DNA of 45,911 bases from an uncultured Porphyromonadaceae bacterium (GCA_947175295.1 CAMWMK010000020.1:1-45911); one strand, 5' to 3'. Positions 35,821 to 45,106 are shown, counted from the stretch's first letter. Translations and numbers: made by a program. Notes: generated by a model not told the origin, from the letters alone.

Positions 35821-37488
35821 ATGAAAAGATTCTTTACTCTTATGATACTGGCTGTTGCACTGACGCAAGGGAGTCTTGCGGATACAGAATATTCAAAGGA
35901 ACTTGAGGCAAAGGCTCAGAATGGAGATGCTTTCGCACAGGCCCAATTAGGATATTGTTATCATGCCGGAGCCGGAACTGAACAAGATTACACCAAGGCT
36001 TTTGAATGGTTTAAAAAGAGCGCGGAAAATGGAAACTCCTATTCTATGTATTATATGGGAAGAAGTCTTCTCTTTGGCGAAGGTACTGAAGATGATCAAT
36101 ATGAAGCCGTCAAATGGTTTGAAAAGAGTTATGCTCATGGATATGAAAAGGCCAAGGAAATGTTAAGCCAAATTGCACTCCCGGAAGAATCATTCGGATT
36201 AAAACTCATTACACTTGCGGAAGAAGGTGATGTTGAAGCTCAAAACGCACTTGGAGCTTTCCTTTGGTCGCAATTGAACATGAAAGGTATATATGAAATA
36301 AAGGATAATAACAAAGCTTTTTATTGGATGCAGAAAGCTGCCGAAGGCGGAAATATCAATGCCATACACGATCTTGCCATATTTTACATGCGAGGTGACG
36401 GGACGGCAAAGAATGAAAACGAGGGAGCACGATATTTTCAAATAGCTGCTGATAAAGGATTGAAATCAGCTCAACATAATCTCGCGTTATGTTATCTAAA
36501 AGGTGTCGGAGTGGAAACAGATAATATTAAAGCTCTTTACTGGTTAGTAACTGCGGCCGAAAGCGGACACGATCAGTCCATGTTAATGCTTGGACTTATA
36601 TATGAAAATGGAGAATATGGCGTTACACCCGACCTCTCTATTGCCATAGACTGGTATAATAAAGCTGCAAGGTCAAAGTCCGATTATGCCATGGTACGTC
36701 TCGCTGACTTTTACATGCAGGGCAAAGGTGTCAAGAAAGACTTTTGGAAAGCAGTTGAGCTTTATGGCGAAGCCCAGCAATTAGGCAATGAATATGCCAC
36801 ACAAGAAATCATGCGGCTGTCAGGTGAAATAAGAAAGAAATTTCCCAAATACTTTGAATCCGTCAAGGAAAAAGCCTCCAACGGGAATGCGAGATCGCAA
36901 GCCATACTTGCAGTATACTATATGGGTGATTTACCAAGGGTTTACAAAATAGACCTCCTTGATCCTTTAAAGGAGGCAACCAAATGGGTTCTGAAAGCAG
37001 CGGATAACGGGTATGATGATCTTTATTACCTTGCCGGTGAAATCTTCGAGACCGGGAATCTTCCTTTTGTAGAGATGGGAAAGGAACAGAGGATTAAGTT
37101 ATCCTATGGAAAGAAACCAGTGCAACAAATAGATCTGTCTAAAGCAAGACATTATTATGAGATGGCGAGTAATTCGAATGCCGAAAACAGATGGGTCGCC
37201 ATGTACAAGCTCGGTAAAAGCTATTACAATGGCGGCAAACTGGTAGGAGACGTGGACTATGATAAATGCGTAAAGTATCTTCAACCCTTGATATCTTATC
37301 TTGAGGATCATGCACCGGGATCTACGGAACTTAGGGAGGTATATGAGATTATGAGTAAATGTTACCGTCATGGCCGAGGAATCGCGGCCGATGAGGATAT
37401 GGCTGACTCACTTTTGAAGAAAAGCGCGATGCTTGGTAATACGCAACCTTGGGAGAAAAACATATTTTCCTCCTGGGCCTTGAGGTAA
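35821..37488 (+). CDS. Exported Sel1-repeat protein, 555 aa
   Basis: A signal peptide (MKRFFTLMILAVALTQGSLA) is followed by Sel1 repeats for most of the length, for example AFAQAQLGYCYHAGAGTEQDYTKAFEWFKKSAENGN and AQHNLALCYLKGVGVETDNIKALYWLVTAAE. Near the end is YEIMSKCYRHGRGIAADEDMADSLLKKSAMLGNTQ, a signature shared with two further Sel1 proteins downstream. It starts 19 bp after kinase 1 and probably works with its periplasmic tail (inference). Confidence 0.9.
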   Translation: MKRFFTLMILAVALTQGSLADTEYSKELEAKAQNGDAFAQAQLGYCYHAGAGTEQDYTKAFEWFKKSAENGNSYSMYYMGRSLLFGEGTEDDQYEAVKWFEKSYAHGYEKAKEMLSQIALPEESFGLKLITLAEEGDVEAQNALGAFLWSQLNMKGIYEIKDNNKAFYWMQKAAEGGNINAIHDLAIFYMRGDGTAKNENEGARYFQIAADKGLKSAQHNLALCYLKGVGVETDNIKALYWLVTAAESGHDQSMLMLGLIYENGEYGVTPDLSIAIDWYNKAARSKSDYAMVRLADFYMQGKGVKKDFWKAVELYGEAQQLGNEYATQEIMRLSGEIRKKFPKYFESVKEKASNGNARSQAILAVYYMGDLPRVYKIDLLDPLKEATKWVLKAADNGYDDLYYLAGEIFETGNLPFVEMGKEQRIKLSYGKKPVQQIDLSKARHYYEMASNSNAENRWVAMYKLGKSYYNGGKLVGDVDYDKCVKYLQPLISYLEDHAPGSTELREVYEIMSKCYRHGRGIAADEDMADSLLKKSAMLGNTQPWEKNIFSSWALR

Positions 37489-37520
37489 CCTAATTATCCA
37501 CCCTTTAACCGAGAATTACA

Positions 37521-38579
37521 ATGTTACGCAATTCCATACTATTCATTTTCTTAGTAATAACGACCACAGTCTACTCTTCACCCTTATATTCAGAGCTTGA
37601 TGGGCTTTCGGCCAATGCCCTGAAGGGTGCTCAAATATTAGACGAATCCCGTACTTCCAAAGAGCGGCTTCAGACAGCATTGTCTTTGATACGCTTCGAT
37701 GCCGAGGAAGGAAACGCGGCCGCAAATTATGTCTTGGGGGTTATCTATTCCCAAGAGGCTGATCGGTATGGCAAGTTTTACGATATAATATTCGATGAAT
37801 ACAGTGATGATTATAACGACTCTCCTATCGACATGGCTGAAATGGATTACTCAATAATTCGAGAGAATAGAGAATCATATTCTACTTATAGGTCAGATTC
37901 AGCCATATATTATTATGAGACAGCAGCCAATAAAGGTTACGTTCCTGCTATGAACAATCTTGGGTATCTGTATTCCCAATACAGCTTTGAAGAATACCGC
38001 AACAAAGCATTATTCTACTATATTAAGGCAGCGGAAGCCGGAAGCGCAGCCGCCTATACCAATTTAGGCAGGGAATACTTCTGGGGTGGAAACTTAGTCG
38101 ACTATGATTTCAACAAAGCGGTCACGTACCTGGCCAAAGCACTCGAACTGGGAGATAATACAGATGAGACTTTTCTAATGCTTGGATATTGCTATGAGAA
38201 AGGTCTGGGAGTAAGGCAAGACTACAAAAAAGCTATTGATATCTATACGCAAGCTCCAGACAGGTCGAATATCATCAATATTCTTGGAGGAAATGTGGGA
38301 AACTTTTCCATACCGAGCAGGTTGGGCATATTGTTTTATTCAATAGATGAGGTCAGGGATTATGACAAGGCTTTCAAATACCTGAAAGCGGTAGCAGATC
38401 AGGTTGTACGTGAGGTTGGAGAAACCCGAGGATACATATTGCGATGTCTATCCGCATGCTATAGGTTTGGCCGTGGTACTGCTGTTGACCTGGAGAAAGC
38501 TGATTTCTATCTGAAAGAAGCCGGTGAATTCGGTAATATCGATGCGCAGAAAGCTCTCGAGTACCTATCTATGGAGTAG
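37521..38579 (+). CDS. Exported Sel1-repeat protein, 352 aa
   Basis: The signal peptide is MLRNSILFIFLVITTTVYSS. Sel1 repeats follow (NYVLGVIYSQEAD, AMNNLGYLYSQYSFEEYRNKALFYYIKAAE, TFLMLGYCYEKGLGVRQDYKKAIDIYTQ), interrupted by an acidic insert (about residues 90-105). The C-terminal part, LSACYRFGRGTAVDLEKADFYLKEAGEFGN, matches the closing signature of the Sel1 proteins at 35821 and 39985, which marks these as paralogues. Confidence 0.88.
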   Translation: MLRNSILFIFLVITTTVYSSPLYSELDGLSANALKGAQILDESRTSKERLQTALSLIRFDAEEGNAAANYVLGVIYSQEADRYGKFYDIIFDEYSDDYNDSPIDMAEMDYSIIRENRESYSTYRSDSAIYYYETAANKGYVPAMNNLGYLYSQYSFEEYRNKALFYYIKAAEAGSAAAYTNLGREYFWGGNLVDYDFNKAVTYLAKALELGDNTDETFLMLGYCYEKGLGVRQDYKKAIDIYTQAPDRSNIINILGGNVGNFSIPSRLGILFYSIDEVRDYDKAFKYLKAVADQVVREVGETRGYILRCLSACYRFGRGTAVDLEKADFYLKEAGEFGNIDAQKALEYLSME

Positions 38580-38618
38580 GCCATAATCCTCTAAGTAAAA
38601 TTTTTAATCATCAGCTAT

Positions 38619-39209
38619 ATGAGAAAGAAACTATTTGTAACATTACTCATGATCGTGAGCATCATCCTCACCGGATCTGCGTATAAGAAAGCAAGTAACG
38701 GTGATGCAAAGGATGCTAACTATATTTATATCGTAACACAAGAATGTACGAATAGACCTGAATCTAACGATGAAATGATAATTAAAATTAGTAATTATCA
38801 TTTCTTTGAATGGGCAAGCTATGAATTGGGAATTTCTTATAATAATAATACTGTCCTTTATGGAGTTCTTGCATTAAAAAATGCGGAGAAAAGAGGTTCG
38901 AGTCTTTACTTTGTGTTGGACGGTGTCAATGAACAGACAAACGAACATGTAGAAATAATATTGATTGCTGACAGTCACCAAACCACCCTAACTATTAAGA
39001 CTCCTGAAAACGGAACTAAATTAAGTTTGCCCTCTGATATAATCTATATCAGAAAAGATAATCCGTATACGAAGATCTTTTTCAATGGTATTGGTAGCAG
39101 AGGCATGCCAGGTCCATTTGAGACTTCGTTTACTGATCCGTGGACTATCGGGACAACTAAACAACTAAAGCTATGTCTCGCCCAGAATCCATATCTAAGA
39201 AAGAAATAG
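38619..39209 (+). CDS. Small exported protein, first tandem copy
   Basis: The 196-residue protein begins with a signal peptide (MRKKLFVTLLMIVSIILTGSAYKKAS). There is no lipobox cysteine. The mature part is mostly predicted strands (MIIKISNYHFFEWASYELGISY, SLYFVLDGVNEQTNEHVEIILI) and ends TIGTTKQLKLCLAQNPYLRKK. I do not recognise the family. The next gene is a paralogue whose signal-peptide DNA is nearly identical, while the middle has diverged. Confidence 0.75.
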   Translation: MRKKLFVTLLMIVSIILTGSAYKKASNGDAKDANYIYIVTQECTNRPESNDEMIIKISNYHFFEWASYELGISYNNNTVLYGVLALKNAEKRGSSLYFVLDGVNEQTNEHVEIILIADSHQTTLTIKTPENGTKLSLPSDIIYIRKDNPYTKIFFNGIGSRGMPGPFETSFTDPWTIGTTKQLKLCLAQNPYLRKK

Positions 39210-39233
39210 TAATATCAAATAATCATCAACAAT

Positions 39234-39806
39234 ATGAGAAAGAAATTATTTGTAACATTACTCATGATGGTGAGCATCATCCTCACCGTATCAGCTTATA
39301 AGAAAGCAAGCAATGGGTATGCTAAAGAAGCGAGAACAATTTGTATTATGACCGAAGGATCATCCAATACAAATGAGAAAAGAGATGGATTTTCGATTAA
39401 AATAATAGATAATTTCAAATGGTCATATTCTTGGGATATACTGATCGTTATTGAAAACGATACTATCCTTTCAGGCGATTTTACATTGAGAAGAGCCGAG
39501 AAGAAGGATGGAAATCTCTACTTCGGTGCAGAGGGTATCAATGAAAAGACAAGAGAAGAAATGGAGCTTTCCATCTTCTCCAATGACCAACAAACTTCAT
39601 TTTCCTTTAAGAGTCCCGAAGAGGGTGTGCAATTGGATATGCCTCGTGACACATTTGTTGTCAATAAAGAAAATCCGGAGACAAAGATATATTTCAGCCG
39701 GATACCTGGTTGGCCATTTAAACCTGATGTACCATACTGGAAAATCGGAACAATCAAGCAACTGAAAATATGCCTTTCTCAAAACCCCTACTTAAAGGAA
39801 ATGTAG
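39234..39806 (+). CDS. Small exported protein, second tandem copy
   Basis: The 190-residue protein starts MRKKLFVTLLMMVSIILTVS and ends KIGTIKQLKICLSQNPYLKEM, mirroring the gene 24 bp upstream. The core (FTLRRAEKKDGNLYFGAEGINEKTREEMELSI) aligns with the neighbour's LALKNAEKRGSSLYFVLDGVNEQTNEHVEI. The fold is likely an all-beta domain exported to the periplasm or surface. Function is unknown. A broken Sel1 gene end follows directly after its stop. Confidence 0.75.
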   Translation: MRKKLFVTLLMMVSIILTVSAYKKASNGYAKEARTICIMTEGSSNTNEKRDGFSIKIIDNFKWSYSWDILIVIENDTILSGDFTLRRAEKKDGNLYFGAEGINEKTREEMELSIFSNDQQTSFSFKSPEEGVQLDMPRDTFVVNKENPETKIYFSRIPGWPFKPDVPYWKIGTIKQLKICLSQNPYLKEM

Positions 39807-39932
39807 AGAAAGGATAACGCCACCAAAGCAGATGGAATGATTCGTATCGCGAGTGAATATAGAAATCCAGATGCCGAGAAAATCAATAAATGGCTGTTTG
39901 GAGACATTAAGAAATGGTTGAGCGAATGGTGA
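39807..39932 (+). pseudogene. Remnant 3' end of a Sel1-repeat gene
   Basis: Directly after the stop of the preceding gene the sequence reads, in one open frame to TGA 39930-39932, KDNATKADGMIRIASEYRNP and then DAEKINKWLFGDIKKWLSEW. This aligns with the end of the Sel1 protein at 39985 (KDITKADDLIDIAASYGNS, then TAKIINEWLNNK). The rest of the gene is missing, so this is a fragment left by deletion or duplication. An ATG at 39837 could start a 31-residue peptide, but I do not think it is a gene. Confidence 0.7.
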
Positions 39933-39984
39933 ATCAAACTGCATTTAAATCATCTACCTAAAATAACATTCAACTATCAGCATT

Positions 39985-41184
39985 ATGAAAAATATAGTCA
40001 ACGTAATGGTTTCTTTCATTGTAGGGAGCATAATCATATGTTTCCCAATACTTGCAATGAGTAAAAACGTAATGTCTGAGAGGACAAATTCACAAGCAAT
40101 GAAAGTTCTTAAGAATGACATTGACCCCAATCCAAGTCTAGAGGCATGCTATACTCGTGGAATGAATATAATTTCATTCAACCAAAAATGTAGCTCAACA
40201 GATAGAGAAAAGAACTTCCTGATGGCCTTACCTTGGCTTGAGAAAGCACGTGGATACAAAGATGAACTTGGCCTTCTTTCGATATGGGTAGGCCAAGGAT
40301 TTACTAAAGAACATAACTTTAATAAAGCAAAAGAATGGTATGAACGATCCATTCAATATGGAGAATCCCAGGGATATCGCTTTCTTGCCGAACTTTACGA
40401 GAATCCATGCGATACGGTATTGAAAAGCGACTATAAAACAGCATTAACCTATTGGGAGAAGTTTGCCGACACCAATGATGCATATGGGCTCTATACGCTT
40501 GGAAGATATCACAAAGAAGGATTAGCTTATACCGCAGACATCGAAAAAGCAATGGCATATTTCCATAAAGCTGCAAGTCTGGAATCCGGGATTGCTTCAT
40601 TGTATGCGATGGATAATCTGGCGTCATGCTATCTCTCACGGAAAGATTGGGGAAATGCCTTTTATTGGCTTGATCAGGCATATTCCAAAGATTTCATGAT
40701 AGTATGTCATAATCTTGGAGATATGTATTATCATGGCAATGGAACCAATCAATCCTACCCCAAAGCATTTGAAATCTTCAGTAAAGGTTCGAAATTCGAC
40801 GCTCATTGCAAGTACAGAGTCGCATATATGCTTAGGAATGGACTCGGTACTGATGTTGATTTTGGAAGATCAAACTTATTATTGAAGGAAGCCGCTGATG
40901 AAAATAATGCCAGAGCATTGTATCTTTTAGGAACGTTACTGTACTCCGGTGACAATATCACCCAAGACTACAAATCTTCCATCAATTGTTTTGAGTCGGC
41001 TCTGAAAGATAAATATCTACCTGATGCTGTAAGAGGTGAAATTTATCGTATCCTGTCGACTTGTTATCGTTTTGGACGAGGCGTAACAAAAGACATAACT
41101 AAGGCTGATGATTTGATAGATATTGCAGCGTCCTATGGAAATTCAACTGCAAAAATCATCAATGAATGGTTGAACAATAAGTAA
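39985..41184 (+). CDS. Exported Sel1-repeat protein, 399 aa
   Basis: The N-terminus MKNIVNVMVSFIVGSIIICFPILAMS is a signal peptide or anchor. Sel1 repeats include AYGLYTLGRYHKEGLAYTADIEKAMAYFHKAASL, FMIVCHNLGDMYYHGNGTNQSYPKAFEIFSKGSK and ARALYLLGTLLYSGDNITQDYKSSINCFESAL. The closing LSTCYRFGRGVTKDITKADDLIDIAASYGNS is the family signature seen in the Sel1 proteins at 35821 and 37521. It lies 7 bp before kinase 2, as a Sel1 gene adjoins kinase 1. Confidence 0.88.
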   Translation: MKNIVNVMVSFIVGSIIICFPILAMSKNVMSERTNSQAMKVLKNDIDPNPSLEACYTRGMNIISFNQKCSSTDREKNFLMALPWLEKARGYKDELGLLSIWVGQGFTKEHNFNKAKEWYERSIQYGESQGYRFLAELYENPCDTVLKSDYKTALTYWEKFADTNDAYGLYTLGRYHKEGLAYTADIEKAMAYFHKAASLESGIASLYAMDNLASCYLSRKDWGNAFYWLDQAYSKDFMIVCHNLGDMYYHGNGTNQSYPKAFEIFSKGSKFDAHCKYRVAYMLRNGLGTDVDFGRSNLLLKEAADENNARALYLLGTLLYSGDNITQDYKSSINCFESALKDKYLPDAVRGEIYRILSTCYRFGRGVTKDITKADDLIDIAASYGNSTAKIINEWLNNK

Positions 41185-41191
41185 TAAGCTT

Positions 41192-43150
41192 ATGCACAAA
41201 TATCAGACTATATCGTTACATCCTGGAGTCAAACTACAAAGTAAGGAGCGTACTTACGAGATAGTAAAGGTATTGGGGGCCGGATCATACGGAATCACAT
41301 ACCTTGCTACGGCAACTATCCCTATAGGCAATATATCAACCACCATCAACTTCGCTATTAAGGAGTATTTCCTTTCAGATTCATGCTACCGTGGAGATGA
41401 CGGCATCACTGTCCACGCATTGCCGAAAGAGAAATCAACCGTGGCAAGCAATCGGATTGATTTTATAAATGAGGCCAACAGACTGAAGAAAATATGTCAT
41501 AAGTCACGAAACATTGTCAGTGTCAACGAGACTTTCGAAGCCAACGGAACGGCATATTACGTCATGGAGTATCTTGACGGCGGAAATCCGACAAAATGCA
41601 CTGAGGATGAGGCGATATCAATCGTGCAGCAGATTGCAGATGCCCTTGAGATAATCCATCAGGACGGCATAATCCATATGGATCTCCGCCCGGACAACAT
41701 TGTGATGAAAACTACCGAGAAGAACGGCACATATCCTGTGCTCATCGATTTCGGCATATCCTTGTATTTCGACTCCAAGGGTAAATCAGAAACCACCCTC
41801 ACCATCAAGGGAGCTTCTCCCGGATATGCTCCACCGGAGCAGGTTTCAAGGAAATGTAAATTTTCTCCCCAGTATGACATCTATGCTTTGGGAGCAGTGC
41901 TGTTCTATCTTTGTACAGGAAAAACGCCTCCTAAAGCCAGTGACATCTCTCCGGATCAAACTCAACTGAGGGAAGTTCTTGATGGCCGTGTTTCCGCTAA
42001 CGTAGAGACAGCCATCCTTAACGTCATGAAACCGGATGCCGAAGAACGTACAAGAAATATTCAGAAGTTCCGTGACGACCTCATGGGAGTTACCGTCATC
42101 CCGACTTTAGAGATTTCGACAAAAACACTTTACTTAAATAACGAAAAACCACAGCAGTCCGTAAATATTGATTCAAACATTGATTGGACTGCGTATTCGG
42201 ATGAGGGTTGGTGCAGTTTATCCAAAACTACAGACTCCCTTTTGATATCCGTTCTCAAGAATAGCGAAAGCGGTCCTCGTACCTGTAATATATTTATCAA
42301 TGGAGTTACTGAAAAAATATCTCAGTCTATTCAAGTAAATCAGTCCGGAGAAGGGACAGTAGTCTTTCATGATGATAATACAAGGAAGGAGCAAAATCGC
42401 AAAAAGGTATATACAGGAATTGGATCTTTAGTCCTATTGGCATGTATTGTTGGATTATACATTCAGACAAAGCCTTCTTCCTCTTCTGATTCGGAAAGAA
42501 TTGCAGATTCAGATAGCTTATATATAGCGAAACAAGAAATTTCAGAAACTTTAGAACCGCCTATCGAGAGTCATCAATCATCCTCAGATCAGGAAGTTTC
42601 TCCACTACCTGTTAATGAGAGTAATCATGAAGAAGAGACCAATGCTTCTAAGTTTTCAAGAGCAAGCATGGCTAATGACCTGACATTGATGTTTTCATTA
42701 GCAAAAGACAATTATACCAAGGCTTACTATCCTTTATCATTGATGTATTTCGACAAAAAGGACATGGTAAACGCTCGACTTTGGGCTCAGAGGTCCATTA
42801 GTGCAAATGTCAATAGAGCTAAAGCCACTGAATTGTTGAAAAGAATAACTTCTTTGTCTCAGGGTATGACAACATCGGAAAATGTATCAGATCCAACTCA
42901 ATCTGCGAGCTCAGATAACCGGAATCTGGATAAGCAACTAAACGAAGCATTGAAGGATCCTCTTAAAGGTATGACAACTTTAGTTAAGCTTGCTCTACAT
43001 GAACAATTTCCTCCAGCTTATTACCCATATGCGAAGCAATTACTTAAAAGCGGTAAAACAGATGAAGCTAAGGAACTTCTTCGATTAAGCATAGAAAACG
43101 GGGCTAATGTTTCTCAAGCAAAAGAATTATTGGAAACACTTGAAGAATAA
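41192..43150 (+). CDS. Ser/Thr protein kinase 2, paralogue of kinase 1
   Basis: The 652-residue protein repeats the layout of kinase 1: P-loop VLGAGSYGITYLA, K57 in FAIKEYF, HMDLRPDN at about 162-169, DFG, then a BACON-like region (DSNIDWTAYSDEGWCSLSK, GPRTCNIFINGV, IQVNQSG), a membrane helix (VYTGIGSLVLLACIVGLYI) and an outer tail with Sel1-like repeats (NYTKAYYPLSLMYFDKKD). A 314 bp stretch in the kinase core is identical in DNA to kinase 1, while the tail after the membrane helix has diverged. The two therefore probably phosphorylate similar targets but sense different partners (inference). Confidence 0.93.
   Translation: MHKYQTISLHPGVKLQSKERTYEIVKVLGAGSYGITYLATATIPIGNISTTINFAIKEYFLSDSCYRGDDGITVHALPKEKSTVASNRIDFINEANRLKKICHKSRNIVSVNETFEANGTAYYVMEYLDGGNPTKCTEDEAISIVQQIADALEIIHQDGIIHMDLRPDNIVMKTTEKNGTYPVLIDFGISLYFDSKGKSETTLTIKGASPGYAPPEQVSRKCKFSPQYDIYALGAVLFYLCTGKTPPKASDISPDQTQLREVLDGRVSANVETAILNVMKPDAEERTRNIQKFRDDLMGVTVIPTLEISTKTLYLNNEKPQQSVNIDSNIDWTAYSDEGWCSLSKTTDSLLISVLKNSESGPRTCNIFINGVTEKISQSIQVNQSGEGTVVFHDDNTRKEQNRKKVYTGIGSLVLLACIVGLYIQTKPSSSSDSERIADSDSLYIAKQEISETLEPPIESHQSSSDQEVSPLPVNESNHEEETNASKFSRASMANDLTLMFSLAKDNYTKAYYPLSLMYFDKKDMVNARLWAQRSISANVNRAKATELLKRITSLSQGMTTSENVSDPTQSASSDNRNLDKQLNEALKDPLKGMTTLVKLALHEQFPPAYYPYAKQLLKSGKTDEAKELLRLSIENGANVSQAKELLETLEE
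41579..41892 (+). repeat. 314 bp block identical to 34221-34534
   Basis: Partner of the block in kinase 1, in direct orientation and 7358 bp away. Recombination between the two would delete the intervening six complete genes and fuse the kinases in frame. Confidence 0.9.
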
Positions 43151-43159
43151 ATCAATCTA

Positions 43160-43184
43160 TTTGTATCCCCAATATATAATTTTG
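43160..43184 (+). promoter_or_regulatory. Possible internal promoter before the 43222 gene
   Basis: TAATTTTG at 43177-43184 fits the -7 box, but the nearest TTTG (43160-43163) is only 13 bp upstream instead of about 20. The 71 bp gap after kinase 2 is larger than most in the island. Confidence 0.35.
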
Positions 43185-43221
43185 ATATAAGCTTAAGAAT
43201 AAACAGTAATAACAAATAATA

Positions 43222-44034
43222 ATGAACAGATTAATAATTACCTTGTGTTCAGTGCTACTAATGTTAGCACAAGGAGTATACGCCCAGTCGAACTCAGCGA
43301 AAATCGACTTCGAAAGAGGTATGAAAGCATATCATAATAAGAATTATGAGGCAGCGGTATCCCATTTGACAAAAGCAGCTTTTGGAGGAGTAACAGAAGC
43401 ATATGAACCTCTTATCGATATATACGCTGATGGCGAATATGACGGAAGCGGAAAAGGGAACTATCGAGTAGCGTTGTCTTGGACCGTACAGGCCATCAAC
43501 AAGTATTTCGAAGATGGTGGATATAATGCTCAGTTAGCAGCTACTTGCATGATGTATTATGATCCTTTATGCTTTTTGACAGGAGATTATCAAGAAGCTA
43601 TAGATCATGGCATCAAAAGCGCCGGAACGTCCATAAGCCCTTACCTCCTGACTCAAATAGCAGCAAGTTATCTTAAACTCGGGGATACCAAGAATGCAAA
43701 CGAATGGCTGAAGAAAGCAAAAACATTAGCAAAAAAGTATGATGAAGCACTATCTATCCATACCGCCAATGCTATCATATCAAAAATGTATTTTGACAAA
43801 AAGAATTATTCCAAAGCATTGGAATACTCGGAGGAGGCTGTCTTAGAGGGTAAAGTACCTTTAGCCGCTTACGTGTATGGAGCATCCCGAATTAAAACGA
43901 ATAACAGTCCTTCTTTTGGAAAACAATGGGTAGAGGCGGCTGCTAAATATGATTATAACGGTATATATGAAATAAACTGTTTTGAAGACGAAATCAAACA
44001 ATACTGGGAATCAATCAAGGATATTACCTTTTGA
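43222..44034 (+). CDS. Exported TPR/Sel1-like repeat protein, 270 aa
   Basis: A signal peptide (MNRLIITLCSVLLMLAQGVYAQ) precedes helical repeats of the TPR/Sel1 type: FERGMKAYHNKNYEAAVSHLTKAA, YLLTQIAASYLKLGDTKNANEWLKKAKTLAKKY and ISKMYFDKKNYSKALEYSEEAV. The spacing is nearer 34 residues than the other Sel1 proteins. It has no enzyme motif and likely binds another exported protein. It differs from the other repeat proteins in lacking the CYRxGRG ending. Confidence 0.85.
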   Translation: MNRLIITLCSVLLMLAQGVYAQSNSAKIDFERGMKAYHNKNYEAAVSHLTKAAFGGVTEAYEPLIDIYADGEYDGSGKGNYRVALSWTVQAINKYFEDGGYNAQLAATCMMYYDPLCFLTGDYQEAIDHGIKSAGTSISPYLLTQIAASYLKLGDTKNANEWLKKAKTLAKKYDEALSIHTANAIISKMYFDKKNYSKALEYSEEAVLEGKVPLAAYVYGASRIKTNNSPSFGKQWVEAAAKYDYNGIYEINCFEDEIKQYWESIKDITF

Positions 44035-44061
44035 GTTTATACTTAATACAAATAACTAAAC

Positions 44062-44931
44062 ATGGAGAGAATAAAATTTCTAATTCTTCTTATGGCAGTA
44101 ACGTTTAACTTTATTACCTCTACTGCTCAGGACATCAATCCTTACCTTCTTAAGGGAATGGAAGCTATGGACAATAATGATTCTGCGAAAGCACTTGAAT
44201 TTTTTAAGAAAGGAGCATCAGAGGGTGATAAATACTGTTACGGTCGTCTGGCAGCCCTATACCTATATGGCATAGGAGTGGATGTCGATTTGCAAGAGTG
44301 TCGTAAGTGGGCCATGAGAGGGTATGAGTTGGGCAACTCATATTCTACCATGATTTTAGGTTTTTCATTCTTAATAGAAGGAGGAATGAACAACATGGAA
44401 GCATTGGAGAGGGGAATACCTTTCTTTATCTATGCATATAATGCAGACGACCGAAAATTTGAGAGTGATGGTGGATTTTCTGACATATGTGGAATGGTAG
44501 CAGGTTATTTTACTGCAACAGGCAATAATGCTGAGGCAGAAAAATGGATAGAACGGGGCATCAAGGAATACCCGGAGCATTATCCGAACTACGGAGCCGC
44601 TTCCATGTTATACTATAGTTGGGAAAATTACTCGAAAGCACTCGAATATGCTACAATCGCTGAAGAGGGTGGTGATCTAAGAGGTACTCTGATTAAAGGT
44701 TTATGTTTGATTAATGGTGAGGGGATTCCAATAGATGAAGAACTTGGATTTAAAAAGATCCGTAAGTCCGCCATAGCCGAAGTTGACGCCCAAGCACCGT
44801 ACTTTTTAGGCCTTTGCTATTTTTATGGACAAGGCACGGATACCAATAAGACTGAAGCAAAGAAATGGTTTGAGAAAGCAGCGCAATTAGGATCTGAAGC
44901 AGCCATCAGCATATTACAGGAGGAATATTAG
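44062..44931 (+). CDS. Exported Sel1-repeat protein, 289 aa
   Basis: The start MERIKFLILLMAVTFNFITSTAQD is a signal peptide. Repeats include DNNDSAKALEFFKKGASEGDKYCYGRLAALYLYGIGVDVDLQECRKWAMRGYE and APYFLGLCYFYGQGTDTNKTEAKKWFEKAAQLGS. It is 27 bp after the preceding repeat gene, so the two probably share a transcript. It is the last intact gene before a scarred intergenic region. Confidence 0.88.
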   Translation: MERIKFLILLMAVTFNFITSTAQDINPYLLKGMEAMDNNDSAKALEFFKKGASEGDKYCYGRLAALYLYGIGVDVDLQECRKWAMRGYELGNSYSTMILGFSFLIEGGMNNMEALERGIPFFIYAYNADDRKFESDGGFSDICGMVAGYFTATGNNAEAEKWIERGIKEYPEHYPNYGAASMLYYSWENYSKALEYATIAEEGGDLRGTLIKGLCLINGEGIPIDEELGFKKIRKSAIAEVDAQAPYFLGLCYFYGQGTDTNKTEAKKWFEKAAQLGSEAAISILQEEY

Positions 44932-45106
44932 AGATTATTCTTGATCAAAGAGGAAACATAAATTTGCAATTATAATGAAATTTAAATCTCCTTTTGAAAT
45001 AATGAAGGGTAGCACACATATGAAATAGGCCATCAATAATAAGGTTCTTCCTTAGTCTGTATCCCGCGCGGTTGACCTTGAGGACTTTGGTGAAGCCGAT
45101 ATGATG

